Assembly (NCBI GenBank): GCA_038496445.1
Contig: JALMLS010000487.1
Span: forward strand, 124,001 to 188,000
Direction of reading: 5' to 3'
DNA from: Trichosphaerium sp. ATCC 40318
Lineage: Eukaryota > Discosea > Flabellinia > Trichosidae
DNA length: 64,000 bases
Shown: in pieces, positions 22,362-33,816 of the stretch
Numbering within the stretch: position 1 is the stretch's first letter
How the letters are laid out: each line of letters opens with the position of its first letter
The notes under the pieces: generated by a model
What the model saw: the letters and a program-made list of their open reading frames with translations, nothing else
Told to the model about the DNA's origin: nothing
The model's database searches: none
Position numbers and translations under genes: made by a program

Positions 22362-24775
22362 ATGGGTACGTGCACAAGCGTTCAAGCGAATCCTCACTCC
22401 CGGATCATTGATAAAGAACTCAAAAAAGAAAAAAAAGCGCTTACAAAGCGGTATAAATTTATTCTACTAGGTACGGGACTATTTATATTCACGTGGTTTA
22501 TCTTCTTTTTTTTTTTTTGTCGTAATTTTTTTTTCCGTCGGTTTTTTTTGTAGATCATCGCTACGCGATAAATTGTAGACTACAAAACTACTACATATTA
22601 TTTGGTTTTGATGTTTTGTAATACAATAGAAAATACAAACATGTTTTCTTTTAGGCGCTGGTGGTGTTGGCAAGTCTACAATTTTTAAACAACTAAAGCT
22701 ACTTCATAATGGTGGTTTTACAAAGACAGAACGATTTACAGCAAGGCTTATAATACATGATAATATAATTGCGAATCTGGAAAAACTAGTTCTTGCGGCA
22801 TCTTCAAATGGTCTTAAGCTTAATCTCATAAAGATAACGGTACGTTAAACCCGACATGGCGTAGCTTTTTATTGTCTATGGGACACATTTGTAGTTGTTT
22901 CTCTTGTGGTCTTCTTTTTCAGTTTCTCCCTCTTTTTCACCTCGACACGTTTGTACATGTGTATCTGATTGGTTCTCTCGTTCTATAGGAATCATTGCAG
23001 CGAATGAAGAGAAGAGGAAAATTAAACGCCGCAAAACTAACAGCTTTATGGGAGAGCGCTCATATAATGTTAATGTGGAACCACTATGTATCTCCGAAAG
23101 AGTATAACAACTTAGACTAGTACGTGACAACTTCTACAGACTACCCCACTTTCTTGTTTTTTTGAAAACTATCTAGAAAGTACCTACATATGTTTTTTTT
23201 ATTTTAACCGTTCAGTGTTTTGTTACAATGTTTGGGTACACGTGATTTTTTTTTTTTTTGTGTTCTCGTATCACGTTCAGGTCCATTAATTTTATTCTGC
23301 TCATATCGTCTGATACCGCGTTCATGACAAAAAGAGAACCTTTCGCTTATTTGAAGCTAATGTTTTTTTCAGTTTCATGTCTCGGATAGGAGAAATATCA
23401 AGCCCAGAGTATATTCCAAACAACGACGATATTCTTCATTTAAGACATGCTACGACTGGTATTCTTGAGCAGACTTTTGAACATGATAAAAAAACGTACG
23501 TTTGTTGTTTGGTAGTTTTATTGTAGAAACATCTCGAAATCGGCCATCACGAAATTTTTTTTGTTTAATTCCAGTGGTCTGGCTCGGCTGCAGTACTGGG
23601 ATGAATGACTTGATGTAGTAGTCTTATTTTCGAAGCAAATATCGCAGTTGTTTCACTTTCGGCTAAACCGCCTTTCTGGCTTTGATTTCTTACAAAATTA
23701 AGCGAATCGTTTTATTTTGCCAATAAGATGTGATTTTAAACGGATCATTTTATTACTACAAACTACCAATACTAGTGGCTTGGTTCAGTGTATATTTTGT
23801 TGAAAAAAATTCTCCCGTCTGTGCTCGTCACCAAACTTTTTTTAATTTTATTATTGAACCTTTATAATGCTTATCATCTTCACATGCATGGTTTAAGCAC
23901 GTGAAAACAAAGATTTATTTTCTTACAAAGTGGTCCACGTGATTTATTTATTTTATTATAGATTTAACGTTGTTGATATTGGTGGAGATCGTTCAGAAAG
24001 AAAGAAATGGGAGCTAGTTTTTCACGAAGTAGATGTTGTAATTTTTATTATTGATTTAATGGATGGTACAAAAACCCAACCTTAAGATTTTATTTATATT
24101 CTTACAACAACAATATAAAACAAGAAAATTACACTTTTAAACAAGAACTGCAGCTGTCACGTCATCAAAAGCTTTCCTCTTGAAAAAAAATATCACTGAA
24201 AACAACAGAAAATCTCAAAACCAAAAAACGCCACTGATATCACTAACACTTTTATTGCAGTCGATAGTGCTAAACAAGCTGAATCTGTATTGTTATTTAG
24301 TAAGCTCACCCAAGAATCGCTATTACAGAACAGTCACTGGGTCTTATTTCTGAACAAAGTAGATCTTTTCTCAAATAAATTCACTAGCGAAAAAAAGAAA
24401 AACGAAGCTATTAGAAAGATTGAGAATGAGTATAAGAAGACGTTTGCCTCTAAAAACTCAAGCCTTTATACTTTCGTAACTTGTGCCGTTGATACAGAAT
24501 ACGTTGATAAAGTTATAAAGAGCGTAGAGGACCGGTAAGTATCATAGTTTTACAACAACAAAAAAAACACAAACAACTTTTTCGTCAAGTCGGAAAAAAC
24601 TCCTGAAAGTTCAACCACTTTTTGTACAAAATCGTTATTTTTAAAGCATGCTTCACGCGTTTAAAAAAAGATATAGCTTTATCACGTGTTTTATGGAATC
24701 TTCTTGAATTTTTTTCTATCTCTAACAGATCTTTGTAGGGTAATTGTTTCGGGTTTGACATCGATGATGATGTAA
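22362..24775 (+). CDS. Heterotrimeric G-protein alpha subunit with altered catalytic motifs
   Basis: ATG at 22362 gives M-G-T-C-T-S, a myristoylation/palmitoylation N-terminus. Seven exons were joined in frame. G1 is G-A-G-G-V-G-K-S-T, where the family has G-A-G-E-S-G-K-S-T. The helical domain is at about 22990-23460. Switch I is R-H-A-T-T-G-I with the catalytic Arg. Switch II is D-I-G-G-D-R-S-E-R-K-K-W, so Asp stands where the GTPase Gln normally is. G4 is F-L-N-K-V-D-L-F and G5 is T-C-A-V-D-T. The last exon (24739-24775) gives V-I-V-S-G-L-T-S-M-M-M, a near-full-length alpha-5 helix without the usual C-terminal Cys. An alternative acceptor would end the protein early. It should act at the inner plasma membrane downstream of receptors; low intrinsic hydrolysis is inferred from the Gln change. 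Confidence 0.9.
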
Positions 24776-26839
24776 AAAAGCTTTGGTATCAACAAAAGCA
24801 ATTTTTTTTCTCTCTAAACAGCAGATATTTGATTGGTATCAAAAAAACCCTCCAAACCCACAAAAAGAACTTATTCTTAATTCTCACCCAAATCCACCTC
24901 TCTCAACGTAAGAGACCTTGTATTATAATTATGTAAATTAAATAAAAAATTACACATCATTTAATGGAAAAAAATATCCAGAAAATAAAACCTCAGGTTG
25001 TTACACTTTGTGATTAAAAAGTGAACGATAAGGGCAACAGAAAAGTATCTCGTATTGGATTGTAATACGATATATGTATCCTTGAAGAGTACATACACAG
25101 TTTGATGTAGTTGAAGGCGAGCGAGAACTTGCAGTACTTGATTTCATACAAAGATAAAAACCGCGCTACAACGCTTTATATGTACCTCGTTTTAAATTGA
25201 TTAAAGTATGATATTAACAGGTACATTTGCGCCTTTGTCTCATCGTTATACGGAAAACTGTTAGCATCAGGGTGATATAGCGTACAACCAAGTTACAAGT
25301 TTGAAACTACGAAGTCATGTGATCAACGATTGAAACGCGCTTGCATTGTTCAAGACATTATGATACTATTCAGATACTACAAGAAATCTCTGTACGAGGG
25401 TAAGTTCTGATAATACCCTGATCCTCGTACAGAGATTTCCCACGTATCGTAATGTTCACAAAACATGCAATCTTTTTACCTTACCGCACGAGCAGGTAAC
25501 GGCATGCTTCACTACTCCCCAATGGTGGGACGCATTCATCATATCGTCACGATATCGTCAGCAGGAGTTCACAATGGCTCATTTTTTCAACCTTGAAAAG
25601 GCAACACGTGTCATCAACAAGTATTTATCTAAATAGTAAGATAACGCAGGTCGCGCGATTCTATTTTTGGATGTGAAGTAAACACGGAAACTACAAATCA
25701 ACTAAAAACTGTTTACAGCGTTTTAGAAAACGTGATAGTTTACAATAAATCGGAGCTCTATAGATACTCCTACTAGGCTATGGCGTATGCTCTAGCTAGT
25801 TATAACGCTAAAAAGCACGTTTATTTACAATATAAACGATATTTGTTCGGAGAAGCTTCTCCTACTGCAAACTTTTCAAAACGTCAATTCAGACATTATT
25901 TTACTCACGCAATAGCCCCGGAGATAATCCGTTTATGACACCATTGTGGCGTTGGTTAATGCCTACTATGTAAATAGTAAAAGGCAGTTTTCCGACAATA
26001 TCACCACACGGATAGGCCGAAGCAGAAGGAGCTTGTGTGAACACTGAAAAGTGGTATTGAGGGTTCAAATACATGACACACGTGATGGTTAAAACTCCGT
26101 CTGTTGTTAGAGCTGGTTTACAGAAGGACAGACATTTTTGTAGAACAAAACGGTAGCTGCAAGTTTGAGAATGCTCATTCGTGCTGACATTGACGGACGA
26201 AGATTTATCACAACGAAAAAATAGGTTGACGTATGTTCTACCATAAAAAATGTCAAAACCCGATTCAGTTTCGCTGTTCTACCTTCATCTCACAGAAGTA
26301 AATTGCCATATTAGTTATGGCGACACTCAATCTTAACGCAAGTGAAGCACTAGGTACTCTTGTGGAGGAAGACAGTAAACTGTTTTTGTTTTGATAAATC
26401 TTTGTACTTTTCGTCACTTCTGCACGTGGGTAAACCTTGGACAGTATGTTTAGCTCTGACAGTGTATGCAAAGCCTTTTATTCTGATCATTCTAGTTGGT
26501 AGGCTTAAGACGATTCCTTCTAGTATTCCTTGATGGAGTACGCGAATTAAAGTTTTGCAACTTTTTTTCAATTGCTCGAATTCTTAAGGTATTGTATTTA
26601 TGATAGTGTGTTGACTCAGTTTGAGTACGTGCACATGGACAAATTAGAGCGTTTATAAAGATGGTAAATTGTTTGCCAACATTTTACAAGTCGAGAATCC
26701 CAAGAACTAACAAAGTCATACGAGTAAAATAATATGAGGAATAACAGTATTTTTTGGTCACAGCAATAAATATTTATGTGGTTTACAATAAATCTTGTAG
26801 TACTAAGGCTAACAAAAATAGTAAGTGTTGTATTCTCTA
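24776..26839. other. Two-kilobase gene-poor spacer
   Basis: No multi-exon gene could be built here. Short open frames on the minus strand at 26265-26571 have no domain signal. A perfect inverted repeat lies at 25383-25439 (listed separately). CACGTG occurs at 25605, 26079 and 26423. Runs of A/T dominate 24560-25050. Confidence 0.4.
25383..25439. repeat. Perfect 17-bp inverted repeat (hairpin)
   Basis: The arm at 25383-25399 (starting GAAATCTCTG) is exactly complementary to 25423-25439, with a 23-nt loop between. The loop has a further GGGTA/TACCC pairing next to the stem. It lies in the gene-poor spacer, not near a predicted stop codon. It could be an ncRNA hairpin or a remnant of a small inverted-repeat element. 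Confidence 0.6.
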
Positions 26840-28735
26840 TCAATTAAAGAACTCACTTGTTGCCACAACAAAAGCAGTAATAAGCATAGGTCCTAAAACA
26901 GCCAAACAGAAAATAATCCATGGTGACGAATCTACTCTCTTAGTTAATCAAAAGTTTCAAGTCTGATTGTACTAGTTTCTTCAAGTACTTGGTATCGTTG
27001 GCGTTGTGAAGCATTGTGTCTCATTTTTATGTGGGTTTGAACAAGATAAGCACGATATACTTCCTCTTTGGTCATATGTTAGCAACACTTACCAATATCA
27101 AACAAACCATACCTCTGTGAGTATTCATTCAGTTGGCATGGTTTACATCCAAATCTACCAGCTGGAGTTCCTGATGCGTATGTGCCTAGTATTATCCTTT
27201 TCAATTATTGTTGAGCAGGATCTCGATTTTACCTGGAGGACAAGCAAAACATGTGGTATTACCACCCAAAGAGGTTTGACCTTGTTTACAAGGTTGGCAG
27301 CTTAGAATTTTACTTGTAATTTCGTAGCCAATTTCACAGTTTTTAGCTTTTGTCGGATGAGTTCATGACAGCTGCACAATATGATACGTACTGTAGAGTT
27401 CAGGGCTTATATATTGGTTTTCCATTGTGATTGATATATTACTATGTCGTAATGGATAGTAATACACAAGTGCTGCGCCTGCAGGTCTAGGTTTTCCATC
27501 CTGAAAATGTTTGTTAGTACAAAAACCAATCAGTTGACATGCGTTAATTAGATGTATCGTATTGTTATTGAGGATGAGGGTCACATCGTCTCCCATCATA
27601 TTCACAATTGTGTATTGACTGTAAAGCTCATAGAATGTGTTTTTGGTCAATGTAGCAACACAGCTTTGTCCTATAAAACTTAACCTAATAGTAGAGTTTG
27701 AAATAACTACTATTCTTGACCCCACAGTTTTCAGTGACCCCTGTATAGTTGTATTTGAAACATTGATATATGAGGCTATTGAAACAGTGGGTACTTGGAT
27801 TAACATTTATATTTGTGGATAGTGAGTTAATCGTCAAAATTGTTTAAAAAATGGAGGAAATCTGGTACCTTCCCAAAGTCCACTTCCCTGTATGTGACTG
27901 TTTTTTACAGTTACTTCCGATCTTAAAGAACTAGCACCAATACCATTGTCACCTCCTAATACACTGTCTTCCATATAAAAAGTACCAGGTTTGTTGTAGA
28001 AACTAACACTAAATTCACTTTTTGAACAACCTGACTTTCGTTCGAAATCCAAAAGATCCCATTGAACGAAATACGTCGTAAGTTCCCAACCCTAATTCAA
28101 CTCCTTTGAAGTGCTTTAGCTTGTGTAGGATAATAACTTCATTCGTACCAATGAAGGTAATGTCAACTTTGAATTGCTGGCTCACACAGTCATAAGAAAG
28201 TTGACGACAATGTTGCGCACCAAGCCATTCAAAATAGGTCTCATTGTTTGATTAGAATGCCAGTAGTCTGCTTTGAATGTAAGACTTTTAAAATTATTCC
28301 ATTTTACTTCAACACGATCAGAACGATAAAACGCAACATTCCCTTGTAGAAAAAATAAGATACACAGTTTCCCACAACATGTTTGTTCTATTTACCTCCA
28401 ACACAGACAACGTAAAATACACCTGTGTCATTGAGTGTTGCTCTTTCAATGGTTCTGAAAGGTTTTTCTTGTGAACCATTTCCCTGTTTGAAGTAAGCAC
28501 GTGATATCATCGCTCGAACGCGTAAGCACGTTTTTTTGTGTACTTACACTCAGATCGTCACCAAAATCAGCAATGTAGACATCACACGCTTCGTTTGATA
28601 AGTAGCGCACGTTTACTTCAGTAGGCACGTGATTAACTCTTTTAAAAGCAACTATAAAAGCTTACATGCTTCTAAGGCTTCACATGCGCATTGAAACGTC
28701 AGGAACACAACAAGGAGTGTTGTTAAAGTGTGCAT
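26840..28735 (-). CDS. Secreted parallel beta-helix / GCC2-GCC3 membrane protein, copy B
   Basis: This is the inverted paralogue of 5878-7818, with the same exon order and conserved intron sequences. ATG at 28733-28735 starts the signal peptide (L-L-V-V-F-L-T-F-Q-C-A-C). The beta-helix start G-N-G-S-Q-E-K-P-F, the Asn-rich rungs, the Cys-rich module and the membrane helix are all present. Differences from copy A: a local patch in the Cys-rich module (A-G-R-F-G-C-K-P-C for T-G-T-S-C-E-P-C), a 9-nt deletion in one rung, and one extra base after the membrane helix that moves the stop to 26840-26842 and shortens the tail. The same frame change seen in copy A at 6290-6430 occurs at about 28190-28315. 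Confidence 0.72.
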
Positions 28736-28990
28736 TTCGATTGTAACTTTCTTTTCAGAAAAACGCAGACTGAACTTGTCAAAGATCAAAATACACTTCA
28801 AGAATGTAAGAACAGATGATATCACTACAAGAAAGAAGCTACAAGGTATGAGTTATAAGTCTCTGCTTTACTATTCAAAGCACAAATAGTCGCGGTCCTA
28901 TTCTTGTGGTAACTTAACATCGTATTTTAAGTCATTCCGAAAAAGTAATGTTGAGTTCTAACTCAACGCTTTGAACGGATACACTGAATT

Positions 28991-30510
28991 ATGCTTGTAA
29001 ACAAGGTAGTAGGCACCAAAGATCAAAGGTTCGACGCAAATTGTTCTACTATCGTATTCTAACCAACGATAGAGTGCAAAAAAGCATTTTAGACCTTCCC
29101 ACAGAGGTTTTAGCGCTTATTTTGCGCAAAACAACAAAATCACGCTTTGCTGCTTCTCAAACATGTCATCACCTTGCTTCTATCGTTCACGATATTATTG
29201 GATACTGTAGCGTTCGGATTTCACGTGTTGACCAAGCTTCAGCAATTTTAAAACACTCAAGCACTCTTCAACACACAAACATCAAACTTGTTGGCAAAGC
29301 TATTTCTGATGATGTTATCAAGACGTTTGCTGGTGTTCGTTCGATCAATCTTTGTGAATGTAGCAATATTATAACTGATGAAGGTGTTAAAGCACTTGCT
29401 GGCGTTCATACCATTCACCTATCTAATACTGCAGTGGCGAACGAAGGATTAAAAGCTCTTTCTGGCGTTCACACTATAGAACTTCTTTTTTGTAAGCATA
29501 TTACAGATGAAGGGATAAAAGCACTTGCTGGTGTTCATACCATTCGTCTATCTAATAATGCAATTACAGATGAAGGGTTAAAATCGCTTGCTGGTGTTCA
29601 TACCATTTGTCTATCTGGTAATGCAATTACAGATGAAGGGTTAAAATCACTTGCTGGTGTTCATACCATTAGTCTATCTAGTAATGCAATTACAGATGAA
29701 GGGTTAAAAGCACTTGCTGGTGTTCATACCATTCGTCTATCTGGTAATGCAATTACAGATGAAGGGTTAAAGTATCTTGCTGGAGTTCATACAATTAAAC
29801 TCAATGGTTGCGAATGTATAACAGATAAAGGGTTGAAAGCACTTTCTGGTGTACATACTATCTCTCTGTCCAGAACGTCAGTCACTGGTGAAGGGATGAA
29901 AGCACTTTCTGGCGTTCATACTATTGATCTGTCTTGTTGTACCTCAGTAAGGGGCGGTCTTGGGGCGCTTGCTGGTGCCCATTCTATTTCCCTTAGGCGC
30001 TGTTTTGTGAACGATGATGCAATCAAAGAGCTGAAAGGCACTCATACCCTTGATCTTGCACGGTGCAGGTTAATAACAGATAAAGGGATAAAAGCACTTG
30101 CTGGAGTATATAGTATTAATCTGTCTAGAACCTCCGTTACTGATGAAGGTATAAAAGCACTTGCTGGAGTTCATAGCATTCGTCTATCTAACACTGCAGT
30201 TACAGATGAAGGGTTAAAGGCACTTGCTGGAGTTCATACCGTTCATCTATCTAGAACGTCTATTACAGATGAAGGATTAAAATATGTTTCAGGCGTACAC
30301 TTTATTGATCTTAATAGTTGCAAATATATTACAGATAAAGGTGTACAGTCGCTTTCTGGTGCATATGTTATTATGCTTATAGGTTGTAAACAGATAACAA
30401 ATGAGGCCATTAAATCATTGATTGGTGTTCGTAGAATTAATATCAGTGGCACTTCAATTACTCAAAAATGTCTTGATCAAGTACTATATTTCAACACTGG
30501 TACCAAATGA
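28991..30510 (+). CDS. F-box / leucine-rich repeat protein (LRR-2)
   Basis: I place the start at ATG 28991. A 13-codon exon (28991-29028) splices through AG|A over a 44-nt intron to 29073. This mirrors the gene at 34181, and the large exon has no good ATG of its own near its beginning. The F-box-like segment is D-L-P-T-E-V-L-A-L-I-L-R-K-T-T. About 17 LRR units follow, mostly of 21 residues ([SA]-[IV]-T-D-E-G-L-K-A-L-A-G-V-H-T-I-x-L-S). Four consecutive units at 29520-29780 are almost identical at DNA level, so the array looks recently expanded. It is probably an SCF substrate receptor. It diverges from beta-helix copy B across a 255-nt spacer. Confidence 0.82.
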
Positions 30511-30840
30511 GTGAAGCGCAAAATTGTTTGGAAATAAAAAACCTTGTTTTAATTGCCTGGTAATCAAAGTTCTGAAAAAAAATATGAAATAATTGCGAAG
30601 CAGCTTAACAATAAAAGCGCAAGAAAATACCCAACACATTCTAAGTCTGTTGTTGAGCTTTTACCCTGCTTTTTTTTTCAGCTTAGCCTGTTATTGTAAA
30701 GTCAAGTTATCATGTACAAAGTGCAGCCTGGAAAAAAATAGGACTCCGACTGAATATCTATTATTACGAACATGACCAAGATGGCAAGTAAGTGGTCATG
30801 AGAATCATTCCAATTATGTCCTTTTAGCTTAGAAAAAAAT
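30511..30840. other. Spacer between LRR-2 and tRNA-Thr
   Basis: No gene was seen. T-rich stretches on the minus strand next to 30834-30840 form the likely RNA polymerase III terminator of the tRNA gene. Confidence 0.4.
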
Positions 30841-30916
30841 AGGCTCGAAAGGGAGCCGAACCCTTGACCTCTTGCCTACGAAGCAAGCGCTATAGACCAA
30901 CTAATCTATCAAGCCT
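30841..30916 (-). tRNA. tRNA-Thr (anticodon CGT)
   Basis: The minus strand folds as a 76-nt cloverleaf. The 7-bp acceptor stem pairs AGGCTTG with CGAGCCT (one G-T pair). The 5-bp anticodon stem CTTGC/GCAAG encloses the loop TTCGTAG, giving anticodon CGT (codon ACG, Thr). The T stem AAGGG/CCCTT has loop TTCGGCT. There is no intron and no encoded CCA. A T run follows immediately downstream on the minus strand (30834-30840). Confidence 0.93.
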
Positions 30917-31345
30917 TTATTGCTTTACTTCTGTGCACATAATTGTAGCGGCTGAGCAAGCTAGCGTTGCAAGGAGAGGTATCACAAAAAGAGTTTTTGT
31001 TGAAATCTGATAAATCAATATTGCATATTCCTCATGCCTTAACGCCTTTCCAGGAAATTTAGTATTACTAGCACCATTTCTTCTTTGTTATTCCTTTCTC
31101 TATAAGATTATCTTATTGCTAGGTACGAATTAGTATTCACAATATTCATCGACATCTAAACACACCATAGTAAGAGTTACCCTAGGCGCTCCAAACGAAC
31201 ACATGGAGTAGAAAGTTTACATTTTAGTATTGCAATTTATAGAGCGCTTATTTGTAGCACCTAGCTGTTTTACAGATACTTTTGCTTTTATTCTGAGGAA
31301 AAAAGAAAGACAAGTTTGTAGAAAGCTAAACTGTACATGCCAATA
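30917..31345. other. Spacer between tRNA-Thr and the transposase remnant
   Basis: About 430 nt with no ORF of interest. I found no clear terminal inverted repeat that would mark the edge of the adjacent pogo-type element. Confidence 0.35.
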
Positions 31346-32559
31346 CTAGTCTTTTTTCTTGGGTCTCTTTCTTCTTTTTTTCTGTTCATAGTCTTCAGAA
31401 ACCTTCCTCTTTTTTGCATCTTTCTTGCTTTTTTTATCATTTTGATATTTTTCTTCTTGTTCAGCAAAAACACGTGTAGCAAAATTCATCGCTTCGACTA
31501 TTACTGGATCAGTAATCCCAAGAGAAGAAGTACCAAAACGTGCTTCACAATTATCCATAATTATTGATCTATCATATGGATACATCCCGGTATCTCTCCA
31601 ACTAGATTTTATGATCTTAGGCTTAAACACAATCTTCTCAGCCTCAGGTGTAATGAGCGACTTTGTCGTCATGTTGGGTTCAAGACTGTCATCCTCAGCA
31701 ACCATTGTTTTGTACAATCTATTAACAACACAGTCAATGATACAGTAAGGCTTTGTAAGAGGATTTTGGAATTGTGCAGCACGTGCTGCCCAAAACATCA
31801 TGTGGATCTTCCTCTCTCTACATTTTTTCATGGTAGGTATATGCAAATGAGTCTCTGATCTATCAAGAAATAGAAAAGCATGTCTGTCTTTCTGAAAGCA
31901 AGATATCTCTTTATAAAAAGCATCAAGTATCTTAGGCCATATAACATTATTTATATTACCTCCATCAACACAACAGTAGCTCCTTGGCCAGTTTGATCTT
32001 AGCTTCCTCTCCTTTGAAACATACAAACTAACAAAACAAGTGTCTCCCTCTTGGCCACCAGTAGGAAGTAGATATACAACTAGTATTACCTTACCTGTTG
32101 CTGAAAGGAATGTAACAAGTGTGATAGGTTCTTTATCATCTGTTCCTTTGAGTACAACTGATTTTTCATCAACAACAAACATCAACTCTGGATTCATGTT
32201 ATACTCCTCTCTCAACTCCTCGAATTTATCACACCATAAGCTTGTAAGTCTTAGAGTATCCGGGGTTTGTTTTTAACCCTTAAAGGATGCTTTTCTTCGT
32301 CTTCATGCTGACGTTTTATAACTCCGGCAATACTATCAGTGAAACGCTTTTCTTGGCTTTCTGTGAGGAGAGAAGTTCTTTGAGAGGAGTTATCTTGAAT
32401 TCCATGTAGAATACACATGTTGTACAATTCTGAAGGATCTATGCTGTGTTCAATGGCAATTGGGGTACAAACATCGCGTAGTGACATTGTTTCTTTGTCG
32501 TTTTCTTCTAAATGAGATAAAACAGCCGAAATAGCTTTTTCCATCGGTATTCGTTGCAT
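31346..32559 (-). mobile_element. Pogo-type DDE transposase gene, frameshifted and probably inactive or domesticated
   Basis: Two overlapping minus-strand frames form one protein. The first (32251-32559, ATG at 32557-32559) carries a Psq/CENP-B-like helix-turn-helix region. The second (31346-about 32270) is the DDE_1 core: V-V-D-E-K-S-V (first Asp), F-L-F-L-D-R-S-E-T-H (second Asp) and the late S-S-W-R-D-T-G-M-Y-P motif. The third catalytic Asp, normally in Q-P-L-D, is replaced by Thr (N-P-L-T-K-P). A -1 shift near 32270, after an AAAAAC run, is needed to join the frames. The tail is strongly basic and looks like a nuclear localisation signal. No terminal inverted repeats were found. It is either a dead copy or a captured DNA-binding protein. 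Confidence 0.75.
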
Positions 32560-33042
32560 CTCTGGTGAATTTATTGAAGTAATAGGTTAAGGCTAAGAAT
32601 GTTAAGTTATGCTTTCGTAGGGATCTTGGATTCGTCTACAGTTAGCTCGCTAAGAAAGCCAAAATTGTACAAACGTTACACTTTCTACCTCCGCCACAGC
32701 GGAGTATCCCAACAAATACAACTTAGCAAGATATTGGCAGCAAGCAACACTAAGCAATCCATCACATTTCTTTCTATATGTTGTTGACACATATTTGCGT
32801 TGTGACATCTAGGAACAGATTGAATACGCCGTAGATACTATGGTTTGTTTTGTAGAACATGCTGATTAGATTGCAGTAGCTAAATTGTTCTTGCGGAACA
32901 ATAATATTGCGTAATTGCAAAGTTTGATCAAAGTAAACAATACAATTGGATTTTTATTTAACTTGACTGCTGTCAACTATATGTCACTGTTTATTCATAA
33001 TAGTATTTATGGTTAAAGGTCTACAAAGTACACTTCCTGACT
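32560..33042. other. Spacer between the transposase and LRR-3
   Basis: About 480 nt with no coding signal that I can support on either strand. Confidence 0.35.
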
Positions 33043-33816
33043 TTAAATAAACACATAAGTTCCCTGTAATGCTACAGCCCCCTTTCTTGTTACATTAGTA
33101 TTATAAGCGAAAATACTTTTTGCACCAACAAGTGCTTTGACACCTTCATCTGTTATTGAAGTGTTACTAAGGCCAATATAATGAACCCCAACAAGTGCTT
33201 TGACACCTTCATCTGTTACCGAAGTATTACTCAGGTAAATAGTATGAACACCAGCAAGTGCTTTAACACCTTCATCTGTTACTGAAGTATTACTCAGGTT
33301 AATAGTGTGAACACCAGCAAGTGCTTTGACACCTTTGTCTGTTACTAAAGTAGTACTCAGGTCAATAGTATGAACTCCAACAAGTGCGCTAATACATTCA
33401 TCTGTTATTGAAGTATAACTAAGGTCAATAATGTGCACTCCAGCAAGTGCTTTGACGCCTTCGTCTGTTACTGAAGTGTTACTCAGGTAAATAGTATGAA
33501 CTCCAACAAGTGCTTTGACACCTTCATCTGTAATTGAAGTGTTAATAAGCGAAATACTATGAACTCCAGCAAATTCTTTGATAGTGTCTTCATCTAAATC
33601 ACATGCAAGGATGATTTTTGAGTATTTCATAATGCCAACATGTTCTACAGCTGATTTTGCTTGAGCTAATGTTTTAATCGTAATAGTGTGGTATCCAATA
33701 ATATCATGAACGATAGAAGCAAGAAAATGACACGTTTGACAAGCAGCAAACCGCGATTTGGTTGTATGACGCAAGATGTGTGCTATTATCTCCGTAGGTA
33801 GCTGCAACAAACTCAT
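33043..33816 (-). CDS. F-box / leucine-rich repeat protein (LRR-3)
   Basis: A single exon of 257 codons, ATG at 33814-33816. The F-box-like N-terminus (Q-L-P-T-E-I-I-A-H-I-L-R-H-T-T-K-S-R-F) is followed by seven or eight 21-residue units of the form T-S-[IV]-T-D-E-G-V-K-A-L-[AV]-G-V-H. The units are nearly identical at DNA level (63-bp period). The protein ends with an irregular cap (Q-G-T-Y-V-F-I). It is the shortest of the five paralogues. It is head-to-head with LRR-4; the 364-nt spacer holds three CACGTG sites. It is probably an SCF substrate receptor by analogy. A short upstream exon like that of LRR-4 cannot be excluded. Confidence 0.8.
   Translation of the reverse strand: MSLLQLPTEIIAHILRHTTKSRFAACQTCHFLASIVHDIIGYHTITIKTLAQAKSAVEHVGIMKYSKIILACDLDEDTIKEFAGVHSISLINTSITDEGVKALVGVHTIYLSNTSVTDEGVKALAGVHIIDLSYTSITDECISALVGVHTIDLSTTLVTDKGVKALAGVHTINLSNTSVTDEGVKALAGVHTIYLSNTSVTDEGVKALVGVHYIGLSNTSITDEGVKALVGAKSIFAYNTNVTRKGAVALQGTYVFI

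Noticed and set aside
24700-24775. Early stop of G alpha (ending S-V-E-D-R-S-L)
   Set aside because: A second acceptor seven bases downstream gives a C-terminal helix of the normal length, so the short form is less likely.
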